Shown here: piece by piece, positions 10,978 through 24,000 of the stretch
How the letters are laid out: the number at the start of each line of letters is the position of its first letter
Numbering within the stretch: the first letter of the stretch is position 1
Source: Nitzschia sp. pyKryTriq1
Lineage: Eukaryota; Bacillariophyta; Bacillariophyceae; Bacillariales; Bacillariaceae
Length of the DNA: 64,000 nucleotides
Reading direction: 5' to 3'
Assembly: GCA_956465555.1 (NCBI GenBank)
Contig: OY101121.1
Location: 458,722 to 522,721 of the forward strand
Position numbers and translations under genes: made by a program
The notes under the pieces: model-generated
The model's input: only the letters and a program-made list of their open reading frames with translations
Told to the model about the DNA's origin: nothing
The model's database searches: none

Positions 10978-11687
10978 TCGACAGCAGCGTGGTTGCAGAG
11001 GAGCGTTCCGACAGTGACAATAGTAACAATAACAATAACAATAACAAGAGCAATCGGCAGGTCAATCTCTCTTCGTCCAGTTCAATCGTATCCACTGGTC
11101 TAAGGGTACAAGTACTCAAGTAGCAAGAGCTCTACTAGAGAGTAGTAGAGAAGGGCAAAATGAGGGTGTAGGTAGTAAGAAATATAAAATTAAAGTCGCA
11201 ATCAAAGATTTCTTCTTCGATCATCAAAGATCGCGTGAACGCACGCACGGAGCGCGCGGATCCAAGCACATCCAACAAAAAATAAAATAAGATCGTGCGA
11301 CCGACCGACGGGTGTCATCAAAAAGGAAATTGGGAAACTACAGTATTCGAAATTCCGGATTCCATTGACTGCTTCGACCAACAGAGGACTACTGCAGGAA
11401 CGCATGCAGGAACGCACGGCGGGAGAGCCAAAAAAATAACACGCAACAATAAATAATATAGAGAGAGCAATGCCGCCGATGCGATGGTGATGACAATGAT
11501 ATGATTGTTGCCGTTGTCTTAGTAGACTACCTGGTACCGTACCTGTTATTCACATCCCATACCTATCTCTAGAGCAATCACTTATCCTAGAATACTCAAT
11601 CGATAGGACGGACGAATCATCATCATCATCATCATCATCAATCACTCATATTATTATTATTATTATTATTATTATTAAAATATTAGC
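10978..11687. other. Divergent intergenic region upstream of VAC14
   Basis: No gene was recognised. It includes an (AAC/AAT)-rich stretch near 11018-11050, a (CAT)n run near 11620-11640, and an (ATT)9 run at 11650-11676 that ends just before the VAC14 start codon. Confidence 0.6.
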
Positions 11688-14600
11688 ATGGAGACTACCT
11701 TGTCCATGTCGTCATCGATTGATGATGATTTGTACATTACCCCAGATAACATTTTGATTGTGGACACTACCGACTCGCAAGATCATGATGATGAAAAGGA
11801 CAAAGCAGCAGCAAGACCACCACCACCAAGCCACCGCAACACACACAACAAGAAGAACAAGAACAAGAGCAAGAAAAGCGGGTTACTGCTCAATGAGGAT
11901 GCGTTCAGTAGCAGTGGCAGTGGCAGTAGCAGCGAGGGTGGTGGCGGAGGTGGAGGTGTTGGCGAAAACCAAGAGTCGGACGAGGAGGACGACAGTGCGG
12001 CACGTGGCAGCTCGTCTGACGAGGACGATGATGTAAATGACGACGAGGAGGAGGGGGAGGGGGACGCTTCCGAAGAGGAGGAGGAGGAGGAGGATGAATT
12101 TTCGGGCAATGGTGATGAGTTGATCATCAAACCCAAGAATAATAAGAAACAAAAGAAGAAAAGTTTCACTTCTGAATTTGATAGGGCATTGCATCGAGGC
12201 AAAGGACGACCGAGTCGAGGCAATTTAGAGGCATCGGCGGCTGCTGCTTCTCCTGTTTCTGCCGCTCCTATCGCAGCTCCTCTTGCACCAGCAGCAGGAG
12301 GAGGAGCGCCTGCTGCTGCGGCTGCGGCACTGACCGCCTACAACCAGCATGCTTCATCCACAACGCCTCCGCCACCACCACCCGCGCAAGCGAAGAAAAG
12401 CAATAAGTCCTCCTCGGCGGCTATGACTGCTATGACGACGGTCATTCCCTCTATCAGCAAGTCTATGAGCAACTTGTCCGGTAGTAATGAGGGAGGAGGC
12501 GGAGGAGGACAGCAACAATCTTTTCCTCCAGCAGCAGCAAACACAACCGCGGTGGCTCCTCCTCCTTCTGCTGCCTATGGGGGGATCACGGAGGATCCAC
12601 TTTCGAGTGGAGTTTTGCCCGATGTCCTCATGACGATGCGTCAAAAGATTGAATCGCTCACACTCTTTGATAGTGATATGATGAAGCTGGCGGGGGGTTA
12701 TGAGAACAGTCCGCACAATCAGTACTATGTTCCAGACGATGCGACCGAACGAGAAACACGAGAATCGCTCAAACGCAGTAGTCAACAGAGTATCAGTGCG
12801 GCAGTGCTGGTCAGTTTGGCGCATAAACGGTACGAACGACGACGATTGGCGGCCATGGAAATTGAAAAGGTGGTTCGAAGTCTCGTACAGCAACAAGAAC
12901 TGGAGCGAGTTCGAGCCATTTTATTGCTCCTCAGTGATGACTATGTTCGAAGTACTTCGGAAGATGCCCGTAAGGGGGGTGTGGTGGCGTTGGCTGCCTC
13001 GGCAATCGGTCTCAAAAAGGCACCAGAATCCAATTACATTGCTCATGAATGTCGGGATTTGATTCTTGCCAGTGTCGTCCATGCGTGTCAAGATCATTCG
13101 CAACGTGTCCGGTACTATGCGACGGAAAGTCTGTTCAACGTCGTCAAGGTCATTCCGTCCTTGGCCGTACAGCACTTTTTTATTCTCTTTGAAATCCTGC
13201 GCAGTCTTTACGCCGATGTGGATGCAGATGTCAAAAGTGGGGCGGAATTATTGGACAAAAAACTCAAGGAAGTCATTGTGGGTGCCATGAATTCCGGACA
13301 ATTCACTGCCGATGCCTGTGTCCCTGTCTTTGCCCGGTTTGTGTACATGCGAAACAAGGCTACCAAACGATTGACGCTCACATGGTTGCAGGAATTGGCC
13401 GAAAAATTGATTGGTGCACCCATTTTGGAATTCTTACACCTTTTGTTGGGAGGAATCTTTGATATGGTCGCCGATCCGACCTTGGCAATTCGACAATCGG
13501 CATTGGCCTTTTTACAATCCGTCTTGCCCAAACTACTGACTGTAGAAGATCATGTCCAAGAAGAAGCTATTGATGATATGGGTCAAGGAGGGATGAAAGT
13601 GGACTTTGACAAGATTCTCCAATCTCTAGTGACTACCATGGAACATCCCGATCCATTTGTACGCAAAGTCGCCATGTGGTGGATGAATAAAATCGTCAAG
13701 GCCCACATTGATGGACCCGGCGGCACCACCCCTCGCAACGATCCCAAAACAACAACAGCCATCACCACGATAGAGAATGGAGGGGGGTTCCCTCAACAAC
13801 AACAACAATTGAGCGCCGCCACAATTTCGGTACGCAACTCATTACCACACGTCTTGCCAGGAATCCTTTTGAGCATTGGAGATACCTTCAAATCCAACAA
13901 TAATGCCATCAAAGACTCGTTCTTGCCGGATCAAACGACCCATGCTCTTGCGGAACAAACCAATGCCTGTCTTCAAGAAGCCGTCCGACGTGACGGTCAA
14001 GCCTACGTCCACCATTTGGATAGTTTCATTGTCGCCCTGCGCGAGGAATTGGATTCACCGGGAGGAGTGAATGCGCGGAATCCTCCCGCCGTGGAACGCA
14101 AACCGTATCGTATGGATGTCAAACATGATGGGACGGGAATCGAGAGCCAGGGGTGGTTCCGATCTTCCAATGATACGAAGCAAGAGGATGTGGATTCCAT
14201 GATGATGTCGCGACTGTGTGCTCTTCAGTGGGTGATTGTATTGTATGAAAATGTCGTTCCAGATGTGCTCAAGGCCGATGTAAGTCTTATCTATACAAAC
14301 AAGTGCACGCAACACACGTCCCATTTTGAGTGAGCGCTACGTATTGTTTGTGCATGAACACAATCTCTCACCATCATGCTCTGTCTCTGTTTTCCTGTTC
14401 AGTACGCTCGTGAATTTGTCATTCCCATTATCCATCAACTCGTCGACCATCCACCCGAGCAAATCATCTACAAGAGCCTGGAAGTCTTGGCGACTATCAC
14501 TGTTCCAGTCAAGGGAGAAGCACCCTATTCCAAGAACTGGTCTAGTACTGGTTCTGAGAACGACTCTCGCGACGATGAGTCCCCGATGATTGATGCCAGT

Positions 14601-15604
14601 GTAAACTTTGCTCTCGACATTATGGACGAAGACAGACGTCTATTGCAATCGCGTGATCGAGAAGTATTTGCCGTTTTGATTCAGCTGCATGCCTATAATT
14701 TGTACTTGATTGGTGACGTTGCCAAAGTCATCTCCTACATGTGCCGACTACAACCACCGGAATTTGTCTTTGTCTCATTTGCGGTAGAATTGGAAAGATT
14801 TGCTGTCAGGCAATTCAAGGCCACACAATCGAAAGGAACGAGGGATCAGCCCTTGTCGCGTGACTTGCAATTTGTCGCGTCTTTCATTCAGCAAATGTGC
14901 CATGTCTTGTTAAATTCGCGCGAAGCAAAGTCTTTGCGGGATCTCCTCAAAGATTGCATTGGGCATCGAATCGATTCCGAAAGGGACCGTCGGCGGACCC
15001 GACTGTTTCAAATCATCCTCTATTGCTTCTCGCACAATCTCGTCGCCAGTACAGCACTGTGTTTGTGGGGTGGGGCCTTCCGAACGGCTTCCTTGTTCCT
15101 GAGGAATATTGACCCATTGGACATAAATCTCGTGTTCTTGCTTGAGGTCGACAAGCTCGTTGAGATGATTGAACGGCCGTTGTTCCGGTGAGTTGTTGTC
15201 GAATATTCCCACTAATGAAATTTTTAATCTGCCTCGATGGATTGTTTCTCACTTTACCCGTCTCCATCATTTACAATAGTCACCTGCATGTTCGAATGTT
15301 GGAGAGTGACAAAGAGCCCTTGGCTGAGGGGAGCGGCACCATGCTCTTTCAGGTTCTCAAGTCTCTACTTATGATCGTCCCCCAGAGCACGTGCTACAAC
15401 TTACTTCGCAACCGGCTGACGAGCACCTCGAGGTTTCGGCAATCAGTCATATCATTAAAAGCTGATGACAGCAATGTTTGGTTGTCAAAAGAGACGGAGC
15501 AGCTTGTAAATCGTGTGCTGGACATCCGGCAGATGCACTGCTCTGCCCTCTGGGAAACCATCCGAGCGGAAAGTCTCGAAACGGCCATTCCTAGATCAAC
15601 ATAA
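11688..15604 (+). CDS. VAC14: VAC14, scaffold of the PIKfyve/Fab1-Fig4 complex
   Basis: Three exons (11688-14279, 14403-15187, 15280-15604; introns of 123 and 92 nt, phases 0 and 2) give 1,233 aa, longer than the usual ~780-880 because of a ~300-residue acidic, Ala- and Pro-rich N-terminal extension. The conserved N-terminal HEAT block begins near 375 (LAHKRYERRRLAAMEIEKVVR), followed by ARKGGVVALAASAIGL and RVRYYATESLFNVVKVIPSL, then YADVDADVKSGAELLDKKLKE. Exons 2 and 3 hold the C-terminal Fig4/PIKfyve-binding part; the splice rebuilds IERPLFRHLHVRMLE, matching the family's (I/L)ETPxFxYLRLQLLE, and MIVPQSTCYNLLRNRL follows. VAC14 organises the complex that makes and turns over PI(3,5)P2 from PI3P on endolysosomal or vacuolar membranes. 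A Vps34-like kinase and a UVRAG-like subunit are encoded nearby. Confidence 0.93.
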
Positions 15605-15670
15605 AATACCTTACAAATGAATGCCTCTCTAGAATAATATATTTACGCCTACGTATACCATGCCCCTCTG

Positions 15671-17836
15671 TTACCAGTCAAACCCACAAATTACGTCGCC
15701 ACCAAGATAGCATAGAGCACTGATCGGATCCAAGTTCTTGTGTGCTACAAATTCTGCGTCGTCCAACTTCGGGAACTTTTCGTATTCAAACACCTTCCCG
15801 CGTCGAACTCCAGCGGCGCAAGGGGGAGCTGGTATGATAGTTTTCTTGACCGCCACCTGCTTATCCAGGAAGGGGGTATCTTTCTTTTTCGCCAACATAT
15901 TTTCATTCCGTTGGACCAAGACATGTTCATCGAAAAGACGGCGGCGAGTCGAGGATTCGACAAGAAAACGCTCGAACATCTGGGTCTTGACGATTGATTC
16001 GACGTAAAGTCGGTTTCCGTGCGAAATTTCGGTCAACGACTGCACAAACGCCTCATGTCGGAAGGCGCCATTCTTGGAAAAATCTTTGTAGCGCATCAAC
16101 AGCGAAGAGAAGAATCGAAGAAAGCTGTAGCGCACCGTGTCGTCAAGATTTTCATCCACCTCGTAGAATCCGGTCGCAATGCTACCTTTTTCGTTTTCCA
16201 TCCGTTCATCGTATCGCCTCACCGCTGCCGCACTGAGTGAAAATTGCCCCTGCATAGCTCGGCTTTGTCGTTTCAGTGCCTTGAAAATATTCCCAGACTC
16301 CCGCCGATTCCTTGGTTTGACCGATTTGTCTTGACTTTGGTACTTCGTCTCCTCTTGCCCAACCAAGATGAAGTCATCAGACCTAAGTGCCTTGGAATGA
16401 GGAAGTAGGCTCGCTTGGGCCAAGATAAAATGCCGGTGTGTATTTGCCAACGACATTTCTCTCATTTCGATCATGTGAGCATAGGATTCTCGCATGTAAT
16501 TTTCCAACAAGCCGTGTACCGCACTTGTTATTCTACCTTTGATACCGCAAGGCGGGATTAGATACAAAATGTCTGCCGCTTCTTCCAGCTCCAATTTGAG
16601 GCTCGTAATGAGTGGCTTGGGCAGCTGGGGTAGAATACGGGATTGGTTATATTCATCAGTCCCCAAGTGGACGATGTCTTGGTCTAAATCGCAGACAACG
16701 ACTCCGGCGGGTTGGGGGCATGTTCTCCCAGCAAAGCCCACCAAAAATGGAACTGGTGCTTCCAGAATATCAATCATGGTGCTCGGGAGAACAGGCACGT
16801 ACATTCCTTGCCATGTGAGCGGGAAGAGGAAACTGGTCAATGCTTCCGCCACAGGAGTCAAGAGGGCTTGGTTCTCGGATTGCAAGACAACGCGTCCTTC
16901 TTGGAGCAGGATTCCCCACAGAGTGAGGATGTTGGATACACTCAGACAACGGAATATGGGTTGATAGGAGTAGTTCACTAATGGCAGTTCATTGACCGCG
17001 GGTCGTCGATACGACACTGTTGTGTCCTTAGTGAAGCAGTTCCAAGCGACTTTGGCTGCGCCAGGTCGAGGTAGGGGAACGTCATGTACAAAACTAGCCA
17101 CAAATCGTTCCAGGGGCAAAGGGGAGCATCCACTGCTTGCAATACGGTGGAGTTGGCTCAAGAACTTGCGTTGCACATCGTAGAAGGCATGATGTGAAAT
17201 GACCACCAAACACTTGGGAAGGTAAAACGGACTTGGGTCTTCAAGCCAAGCAGGCAACAGGCAGTCTCCTTGCCAAAAGGCCTCGCAAATATCTTCGAGA
17301 GGAACGAGTTCGTAACTTGTAAGAACTGATCCATATAGACGATTGCCGGAAGAAGATGTGAGTACAAACGTCGCGAGTGTTGGGGATCTCTTTTCGGTCG
17401 AAAGTCGACATCCATTGGGCAAACAAAACATGGGCAGTTCGGCCGGGAAGTCCACATCCGGTCGATGTTTGGGATAACAATCCAACATCTTGGGTTCCAG
17501 TTTGACATCTTTTGGCTTTGAAGCGAAATCTCGAATCATGTCGATCTCGGGCCCGACCACGCAAAAGAAATCCACCATGCGCTCCGGGACGGGAGTGATA
17601 TCCTGTTGGGAAGAGACCGAATGGTCCGCTGTTGCCACAGATGCACCACAATCGATGTGACCACCTTCACTACCGGTGATCAAATGAGAGAGAAAAGACA
17701 AATCCCAGACACCTGTAGGACTGTTGGGAGGCTCGACGCTGCCGCTTTTATTTTTATTTGCCAGCTGCTGGGGCTGGGGTTCCATCCCGCCGGAAGAAGC
17801 CATGGAGGCACTTTTCTCAAGCGTAGGGATGTTCAT
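15671..17836 (-). CDS. DENN-domain protein (putative Rab GEF)
   Basis: Single exon, 721 aa, convergent with VAC14 at a distance of 66 bp. A tripartite DENN module is visible: uDENN from about residue 68 (MVDFFCVVGPE, ... MFCLPNGCRLS ... FVLTSSSGNRLYGSVLTSYE), cDENN with YLPKCLVVISHHAFYDVQRKFLSQL, LSVSNILTLWGILLQEGRVVLQS and WQGMYVPVLPSTMIDILEAPVPFLVGF, then a dDENN-like tail with DTVRYSFLRFFSSLLMRYKDF, FVQSL and MFERFLVES. The order and motifs match human DENND-type proteins, which load GTP onto Rab GTPases in membrane traffic. The specific Rab cannot be predicted. The tail ends without a recognisable extra domain. Confidence 0.85.
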   Translation of the reverse strand: MNIPTLEKSASMASSGGMEPQPQQLANKNKSGSVEPPNSPTGVWDLSFLSHLITGSEGGHIDCGASVATADHSVSSQQDITPVPERMVDFFCVVGPEIDMIRDFASKPKDVKLEPKMLDCYPKHRPDVDFPAELPMFCLPNGCRLSTEKRSPTLATFVLTSSSGNRLYGSVLTSYELVPLEDICEAFWQGDCLLPAWLEDPSPFYLPKCLVVISHHAFYDVQRKFLSQLHRIASSGCSPLPLERFVASFVHDVPLPRPGAAKVAWNCFTKDTTVSYRRPAVNELPLVNYSYQPIFRCLSVSNILTLWGILLQEGRVVLQSENQALLTPVAEALTSFLFPLTWQGMYVPVLPSTMIDILEAPVPFLVGFAGRTCPQPAGVVVCDLDQDIVHLGTDEYNQSRILPQLPKPLITSLKLELEEAADILYLIPPCGIKGRITSAVHGLLENYMRESYAHMIEMREMSLANTHRHFILAQASLLPHSKALRSDDFILVGQEETKYQSQDKSVKPRNRRESGNIFKALKRQSRAMQGQFSLSAAAVRRYDERMENEKGSIATGFYEVDENLDDTVRYSFLRFFSSLLMRYKDFSKNGAFRHEAFVQSLTEISHGNRLYVESIVKTQMFERFLVESSTRRRLFDEHVLVQRNENMLAKKKDTPFLDKQVAVKKTIIPAPPCAAGVRRGKVFEYEKFPKLDDAEFVAHKNLDPISALCYLGGDVICGFDW

Positions 17837-18465
17837 TCTTGCCGCTCAAGCTCAAAAAATAAATCACAACCACAGCAGAGATTTTCTGCTCCTCGTTGGT
17901 CTTTACTTTCAACCTGATGTGGAAAGTTTTGGCTCTCTTATATGTTCCGACAAGAGAGCAGTGCAAATGCATGAACGCGAGTCGAAAGAAACACACAGTA
18001 AGTCAAATCCGGTGGTGTGTTGGAGTTTTGAAGGAATAGGAGATGATCGAATGAGATCTGCTCGCAACGCTCGGGAATGTGATGAATTTTTGGCTCGGCC
18101 GGCGTGTGTGCGCGCACCCCGCACTGCGCACCCCGACGACTGACCGACCGATTGACTTGAATTCAATCGAATGAATCCATTTAATCCAATGAATCATCAT
18201 CATCTTCCATCCAATGTTTCATGTCTCTTCATCATCATCGTGCAATAACCGCGGCAACTATTGCAACCGACCATGGCTGCATTTTTTGGACGACAAGCGC
18301 CAAGCGAAGCGACCCGCCGTCTGCTGCTGTTGTCTCTACCGTTTATAATGTATTGTCGTATTTCACTCTTTGTACATACAGCTAGCACCGACTGCACTAC
18401 TGTACCACATCATTATACACCAGAGAAACAGTAAAGTACCATACAGTAGTATACGAGCACAGCCA
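17837..18465. other. Divergent intergenic region between DENN and UVRAG-like genes
   Basis: The two genes start from its ends. No gene or RNA was recognised; it is AT/CAT-rich near 18180-18240. Confidence 0.6.
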
Positions 18466-19134
18466 ATGTTTCCTCATGCCCGCAATAGCCTCCGACGATG
18501 GAGTCCCGGTGAACAACATCATCCGGGTGCGGCAGCAGAGTCGTCGTCGTCGTCGTCGCCGAGGTCGTCGGGTAGCAAAAGGGTACCCATTCCCATTGGA
18601 GTCAGTTTGCACAATGTCATGATGACCACAACCACAACCACAACCACAACCACAGCAACGTCGTCGTCGTCGAAAATTCGATTTCGACCGAGATATGAAC
18701 TTCAACTCTTGCCACTGTTAAAATTGGAGGTACTGGTGGACAAAGATGCTGCCGCTGCTGCGGAACAACAGCAACAACAAGAACAACAACAAGAACAACA
18801 ACAACATGATTATACTACTTCCAGTAATAGCGAAGGAGGAATCAATGAGAATGTTGACGAGGATCCGTCGGACGAACTTCTTCCCGCCACGAGCAACTGT
18901 CGAATTGTGTATACGAGTCCGGAACTCAGACAGTCAGTGCAACCAGAGTGGGAACATTTGGATGAACGAATCGATTTGCCAGAAGGGTGGTGGCGGAGGG
19001 GAGGAGGACGGCTCTACAAAAGTATGAGATTACGAATCACGCAAATACCAAATCACCACCAGCAACAGCAACAGCAGTCATCATCGTCGTCAACGAAGGG
19101 GGGAAAGGATGATCCCGGCGCAGTAGATGAAACC

Positions 19135-19166
<32 letters not shown>

Positions 19167-20446
19167 GGAAGAAGAAGAAGTGATATTGTTCTTGGAGATT
19201 CCATTGTATCCTTCCAAACTGGAGCGTCTTCATTATAGATACGATGTCCCGGAATCCTTGCCACCCAACACTTGTTTGGTGTACTTTTCGGATGGATCAA
19301 CTCGGTGCAGTCCGGCTCTATTTTCCGTCTTGTTAAAACATCAATTGACAGAACCATCGCCGATTGAGGACTTTTCTCGATTTGAAGATGATGTCTTTCG
19401 GACGTTGGATGGCGTACCTGGAACTCCTGGTGACAATGCTAATATGGCTACTACTGATAGACGTCGTCAGCGATCCGAATCCATCTCGGCCTTGTTGGAA
19501 CCGCAAGATCTAAACAGTCAACTCATTGATGAATTCGATGGACCGGAAGAAGAAGAAGAAGAATCATTACTGGGGGGTGGTGAAATGGCATTCGACGAGT
19601 CGGAAGAAACTATAATTCAGTCAGATGTACGAAAGGAGCGAGCACGGCTACTGGCCATGATTACAAGGGAAGAAAAGCAACTAGAGGAAGAAGTCACGTG
19701 CTTGCAAGAGGTAGGTCGTGGGTGTGGGGGGAGGGGAGGGCTAATTTGTTTCTGTTCTTGTCGCTTGAGAATCTTCATCTGCTGGAATGTAATATAACAG
19801 ACGAGGGTTCAACTGTGTATTCATAGCTAACTTGGTGCTGCTTTTCACCAACCTTTTCGTCTGGCAACAGGAGCGAGAAGAATTGACATTCATGCTTCAA
19901 GAGGCAAATGACCTTGAACGACACATTCAGCTGGTGGAAACAGAGACAAAGGTACAGATGATAGAATTTCGCAAGGACGAGTTTCGAAAAGAAGCTCAAC
20001 ACATGAAGCTTCTGAGGGAATTACAAACAGTATATCCCATTACTATGGATCCCAGAAAGGGCTACCTGATCCGAAACTTGCGTCTGCCAGTGGATATATA
20101 TACCACAACCGTGCCGGAGGAAGAAATAGCGGCTGCCTTGGGCTTTTGTTGTCATTTGGTCTTTATGATGTCCAAGTATCTCTCCATTTCATTAAGGTAT
20201 CGGCTCTTTTGCAATTCTTCACGATCTGCTGTTCAGCTCGATGCGAATACCTTCCTTCCCTTGTTTACCGCCCGGTCTGTGGAGCGAGAGCATTTGGAAC
20301 GAGCCATGGGCCTGTTGGGAGCCAACGTCGACTGTATTCTCGTGACATTGGGCATTGAATTCACCCCCAAGTCGCATGTTCTTGCGCGATTGAAGCGAGT
20401 CTATGACCAGATCATTGCTGGAGAAATACCTTTAGGCGTCCATTAA
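18466..20446 (+). CDS. UVRAG/Vps38-like subunit of the class III PI3K complex
   Basis: Two exons (18466-19710 and 19871-20446; 160-nt phase-0 intron, AG|GTAGGT to CAG) give 606 aa. The first ATG in frame is at 18466. A C2-like region spans about residues 140-290 (IVYTSPELRQSVQPEWEHLDE ... VILFLEIPLYPSKLERLHY), interrupted by poly-Q and poly-N runs. The intron splits a coiled coil (LLAMITREEKQLEEEVTCLQE | EREELTFMLQEANDLERHIQL). The C-terminal domain has LLRELQTVYPI, YLIRNLRLPVDIY, EEEIAAALGFCCHLVFMMSKYLSISLRYRL, SRSAV and AMGLLGANVDCIL, the signature of the UVRAG/ATG14 fold. Presence of an N-terminal C2 favours UVRAG/Vps38 (complex II, endosomal) over ATG14. Together with Vps34, Vps15 and Vps30/Beclin it would direct PI3P synthesis. 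Confidence 0.85.
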
Positions 20447-21045
20447 TGATCTAATCATAGTAGACTGTGGTGTCTTCTACTCTAGATTCCATGGCAATCA
20501 CTCCAAATATCCAAAAAAACGAACTCGCTACTAGTAGCTAGAGAGTAGAGAGTCTACAGTACAAAATTAAAATAGTATGAAGTAGCGGGCCGCGCAACGC
20601 GCAAGCCGCTATTTTAGTCGTCAGCCCTTCCATCCGTAGAACTCGTGGACCTCGCGTCTTCGTACGCACTCGCACCCCGCCCGCCGCGGCACCATCCGCA
20701 CGTTTTAGTTTGTGCAGAAAACGGGAGTTCAAGTTGCACGCGTTGCTGCCTTCCTCCTTCCATCGTTCCTGCTGGAGGCGAAAGCAGAAAAGAGATGGAG
20801 AATGGCGACGAGACCGACGTCGACAAATAGCAGCATATTTTATCACAACCAAAGCATCAGGCGTATTGGAAATCAAGTCCACAACACATTGACGCCCTTT
20901 GCTGAACCTGGTTCATTTGTGATCTCGCTTGGAATTATCGAATTCTTTTCGTCGCTTCGTATCTCCCGTTCGTCGGCGTTTTCAGGACAGTGAGATCTGC
21001 TGTACCATTTTTGATCCATCAATCTCCGAACACCCAGCCGGCAAT
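20447..21045. other. Intergenic region upstream of anthranilate synthase
   Basis: It holds the 3' UTR of the UVRAG-like gene and the leader of TrpEG. CTAG-type palindromes lie near 20530-20565. Open frames continue upstream of the TrpEG ATG but lack conserved features. Confidence 0.55.
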
Positions 21046-24000
21046 ATGATGATGATGATGTGCACTTTGAAGCAGCGGCATAGTGTTCTGGCCTGGCTTG
21101 CACTGGCAGCTTTCTGTCAACGAGAATCTGTGGCGTTTGTACCACGAGCAGTGGAGATGAGACGGCCCTTCCTTCCTCTGCAGATGTCGACAGCAGTGCC
21201 CAACTTTAATGGGGTAGAAGTGGCAAAGACGGGCGGCCAAGGGGCTGTGAGTACGGCGCAAAGGGCTGTAGATCAAAACTTGAGTCTGGGAGCTCCCCGA
21301 GGGCGACCCACGGGTGGTCATTTCTTGACAAAGGGAGGTGTCCAGGTCACTGCCAATGTGAAACCTCTCGAGTTTTCCAAATCCTTGAATCCAGGAACAT
21401 CTGAGTCGGCGATTGAACACCTGATCGATCAATTGGATAGTCACCGAGGGGTTCTTTTGACTAGTTCGTATGAATTTCCAGGACGGTATGCTCGTTGGTC
21501 TTTGGGATTTGTCGATCCACCCGTGGAAGTTTCTGGCAAGTCGGACAAGTGCACTATCCGTGCATTGAACGAAAGAGGGAAAATCTTGCTGCCAGCTATC
21601 GAAAAGGCGATGCAAACCCTAAAGGAACAAGGGATATTGTCGGACGTCACGGTCTTCCAGGAATCTACCACCTCCAATGGTGAAGCTCCATCGACTGTTA
21701 AGATTGATGTGACCGTAGTCCCTCCCCCTGAGGTCGGAACGTTTAACGAAGAAGAACGATCGAGACAGGTACGTGGCTTAACAAAGCATTGACTTTTTTG
21801 AATGGTACGCATTCTCACAAACGGTGACTTCGCCATGACAATTATTTTCCGATAGCCTTCCTTGTTTTCGGTGGTGCGATCCTTGGTGGATCTGTTTGGA
21901 TACCAAAATGGAGACGGGCAACTTGGACTATACGGGGCCTTTGGCTATGACTTGACCTTTGCATTCGAATCCATTAATTTGGCACAAGCACGTGATCCCG
22001 AGCAGCGGGATATATTGTTGTATCTTCCAGATTCCGTGTATGTGATTGACGCTGACAAGCGAGATGCCTGGCATGTGAGCTACGATTTTTGCGTCAGCCA
22101 AAAATCGACCCAAGGCATGCCTCGTGACGGTGCGGCGGATGCATTCCAAAAGTTCCAAGAGGGGCAACCCTTTAGTGATCGCGATACTCCCAAGGGTGAA
22201 TTTGCTCTGAGTGTGGAAAAAGCGAAGCGGGAATTCGCAGTGGGAAATTTGTTCGAGGCGGTCTTGTCTCAAACCTTCAGGGAGAAACTATCCGATGATA
22301 CTCCTCCGTCCAAGATCTTTCGGCGACTTCGCAAACGCAATCCCTCCCCTTATGGATTCTTTATCAATCTCGGTGAACAAGAATACCTGGTTGGAGCGAG
22401 TCCTGAAATGTTTGTACGATGCGAAAGTATTCCCGAAAACGACTACCGTCCCAACGCCCTCCGAGTCGAGACTTGTCCTATTTCGGGAACCGTCGCAAGG
22501 GGTGCCGATGCATTGGAAGATGCCCTACGCATCAAGAGCTTGATGATGAATCAAAAGGAAGAAAGTGAATTGACAATGTGTACAGATGTTGATCGAAATG
22601 ACAAATCGCGTATCTGCGAGCCTGGCTCCGTCCAAGTCATTGGCCGTCGTCAGATTGAAATGTACAGCCGCTTGATTCACACAGTAGATCACGTCGAGGG
22701 ATACCTTCGGAAAGAGTTCGATGCCTTGGATGCCTTTTTGTGCCACACCTGGGCTGTCACAGTCACTGGTGCTCCCAAAACCTGGGCCATCCAGTTTGTG
22801 GAAGACAGCGAGCGATCGCCACGTTGCTGGTACGGAGGCGCAGTCGGAATGGTTGGCTTTGATGGTAGCTTGAATACCGGTTTGACTTTGCGAACAGTTC
22901 GTGTCAAGGATGGTATTGCGGAGATCCGGGCTGGAGCAACACTATTGTATGATTCAAACCCTCCAGCCGAGGAACTTGAAACCGAACTAAAGGCGTCTGC
23001 CATGATGGATGCTGTCACCAGGAAGGGAGGAGAAGATAATGCAGGAATCAGCTTGGAAATGGTCAAAATTCCCGCCAAGGTTGGAACTGGAAAGAGCATC
23101 GTACTGATTGACCATGAAGACTCATTTGTGCACACACTTGGAAACTACCTTCGACAGACCGGTGCGACTGTCAAGACCCTTCGAAGTGGTCCCTCTACCT
23201 TGGCGGCCATTGAGAAGATGGTTCAGACTGGAAATAAGCCGGATATGGTAGTCCTCTCTCCTGGTCCTGGCAATCCAACCGATTTTCAATTGTCCAAGTC
23301 GATTGAGCTTCTTATCAAGTACAAAATTCCTGGATTCGGAGTCTGCCTCGGACTACAGGGAATGGTCGAGCACTTTGGCGGCAAACTAGGTGTTTTGGGA
23401 TATCCGATGCACGGAAAGCCTTCTGAGATTGCCTTGACAAGGGAAGGGCTAACAGAAGGAAGGTAAGAAATCCGTTTCTCCGAAATGCTCCTTTGCCCTG
23501 TGGAGAAAGGAACCTAACCCTTTCGGATCTACCATCGTATTTTGTTTGTAGTATATTTACTGGTCTGCCCGAGACATTTGAAGTTGCAAGATATCACTCA
23601 CTGCATGGGATCAAGGAATATATGCCGGAGGAGCTTCGGGTCACAGCGTTGAGCGAAGACGGCATTGTGATGGGTATTCAACACTCGACCCTGCCCTTTG
23701 CCGCTGTCCAATTCCACCCTGAATCCATTCTAACCAGTCCTGCTCACGGCATGATGATATTGGAAAATGCGATGAAATTCCTGACATACGACGAGGACAA
23801 TCTATCACCCAAGTCGGGGGCTGAAATCGTTGGAAAGTTGGAGCAGCTTTCGGTCGAGCAATTACAGAACAAGCTTGCCGAGACGGGTATGGAAGCCTCT
23901 GGGTCAAAAAGTGAACTGGTAGTCCGGTTGGCTCTCTGGACGCACAAGAGCACAGAGGCTCGAGCAGGTAGATTGCAGCTGCGATCATTGGCGAGCGAAG

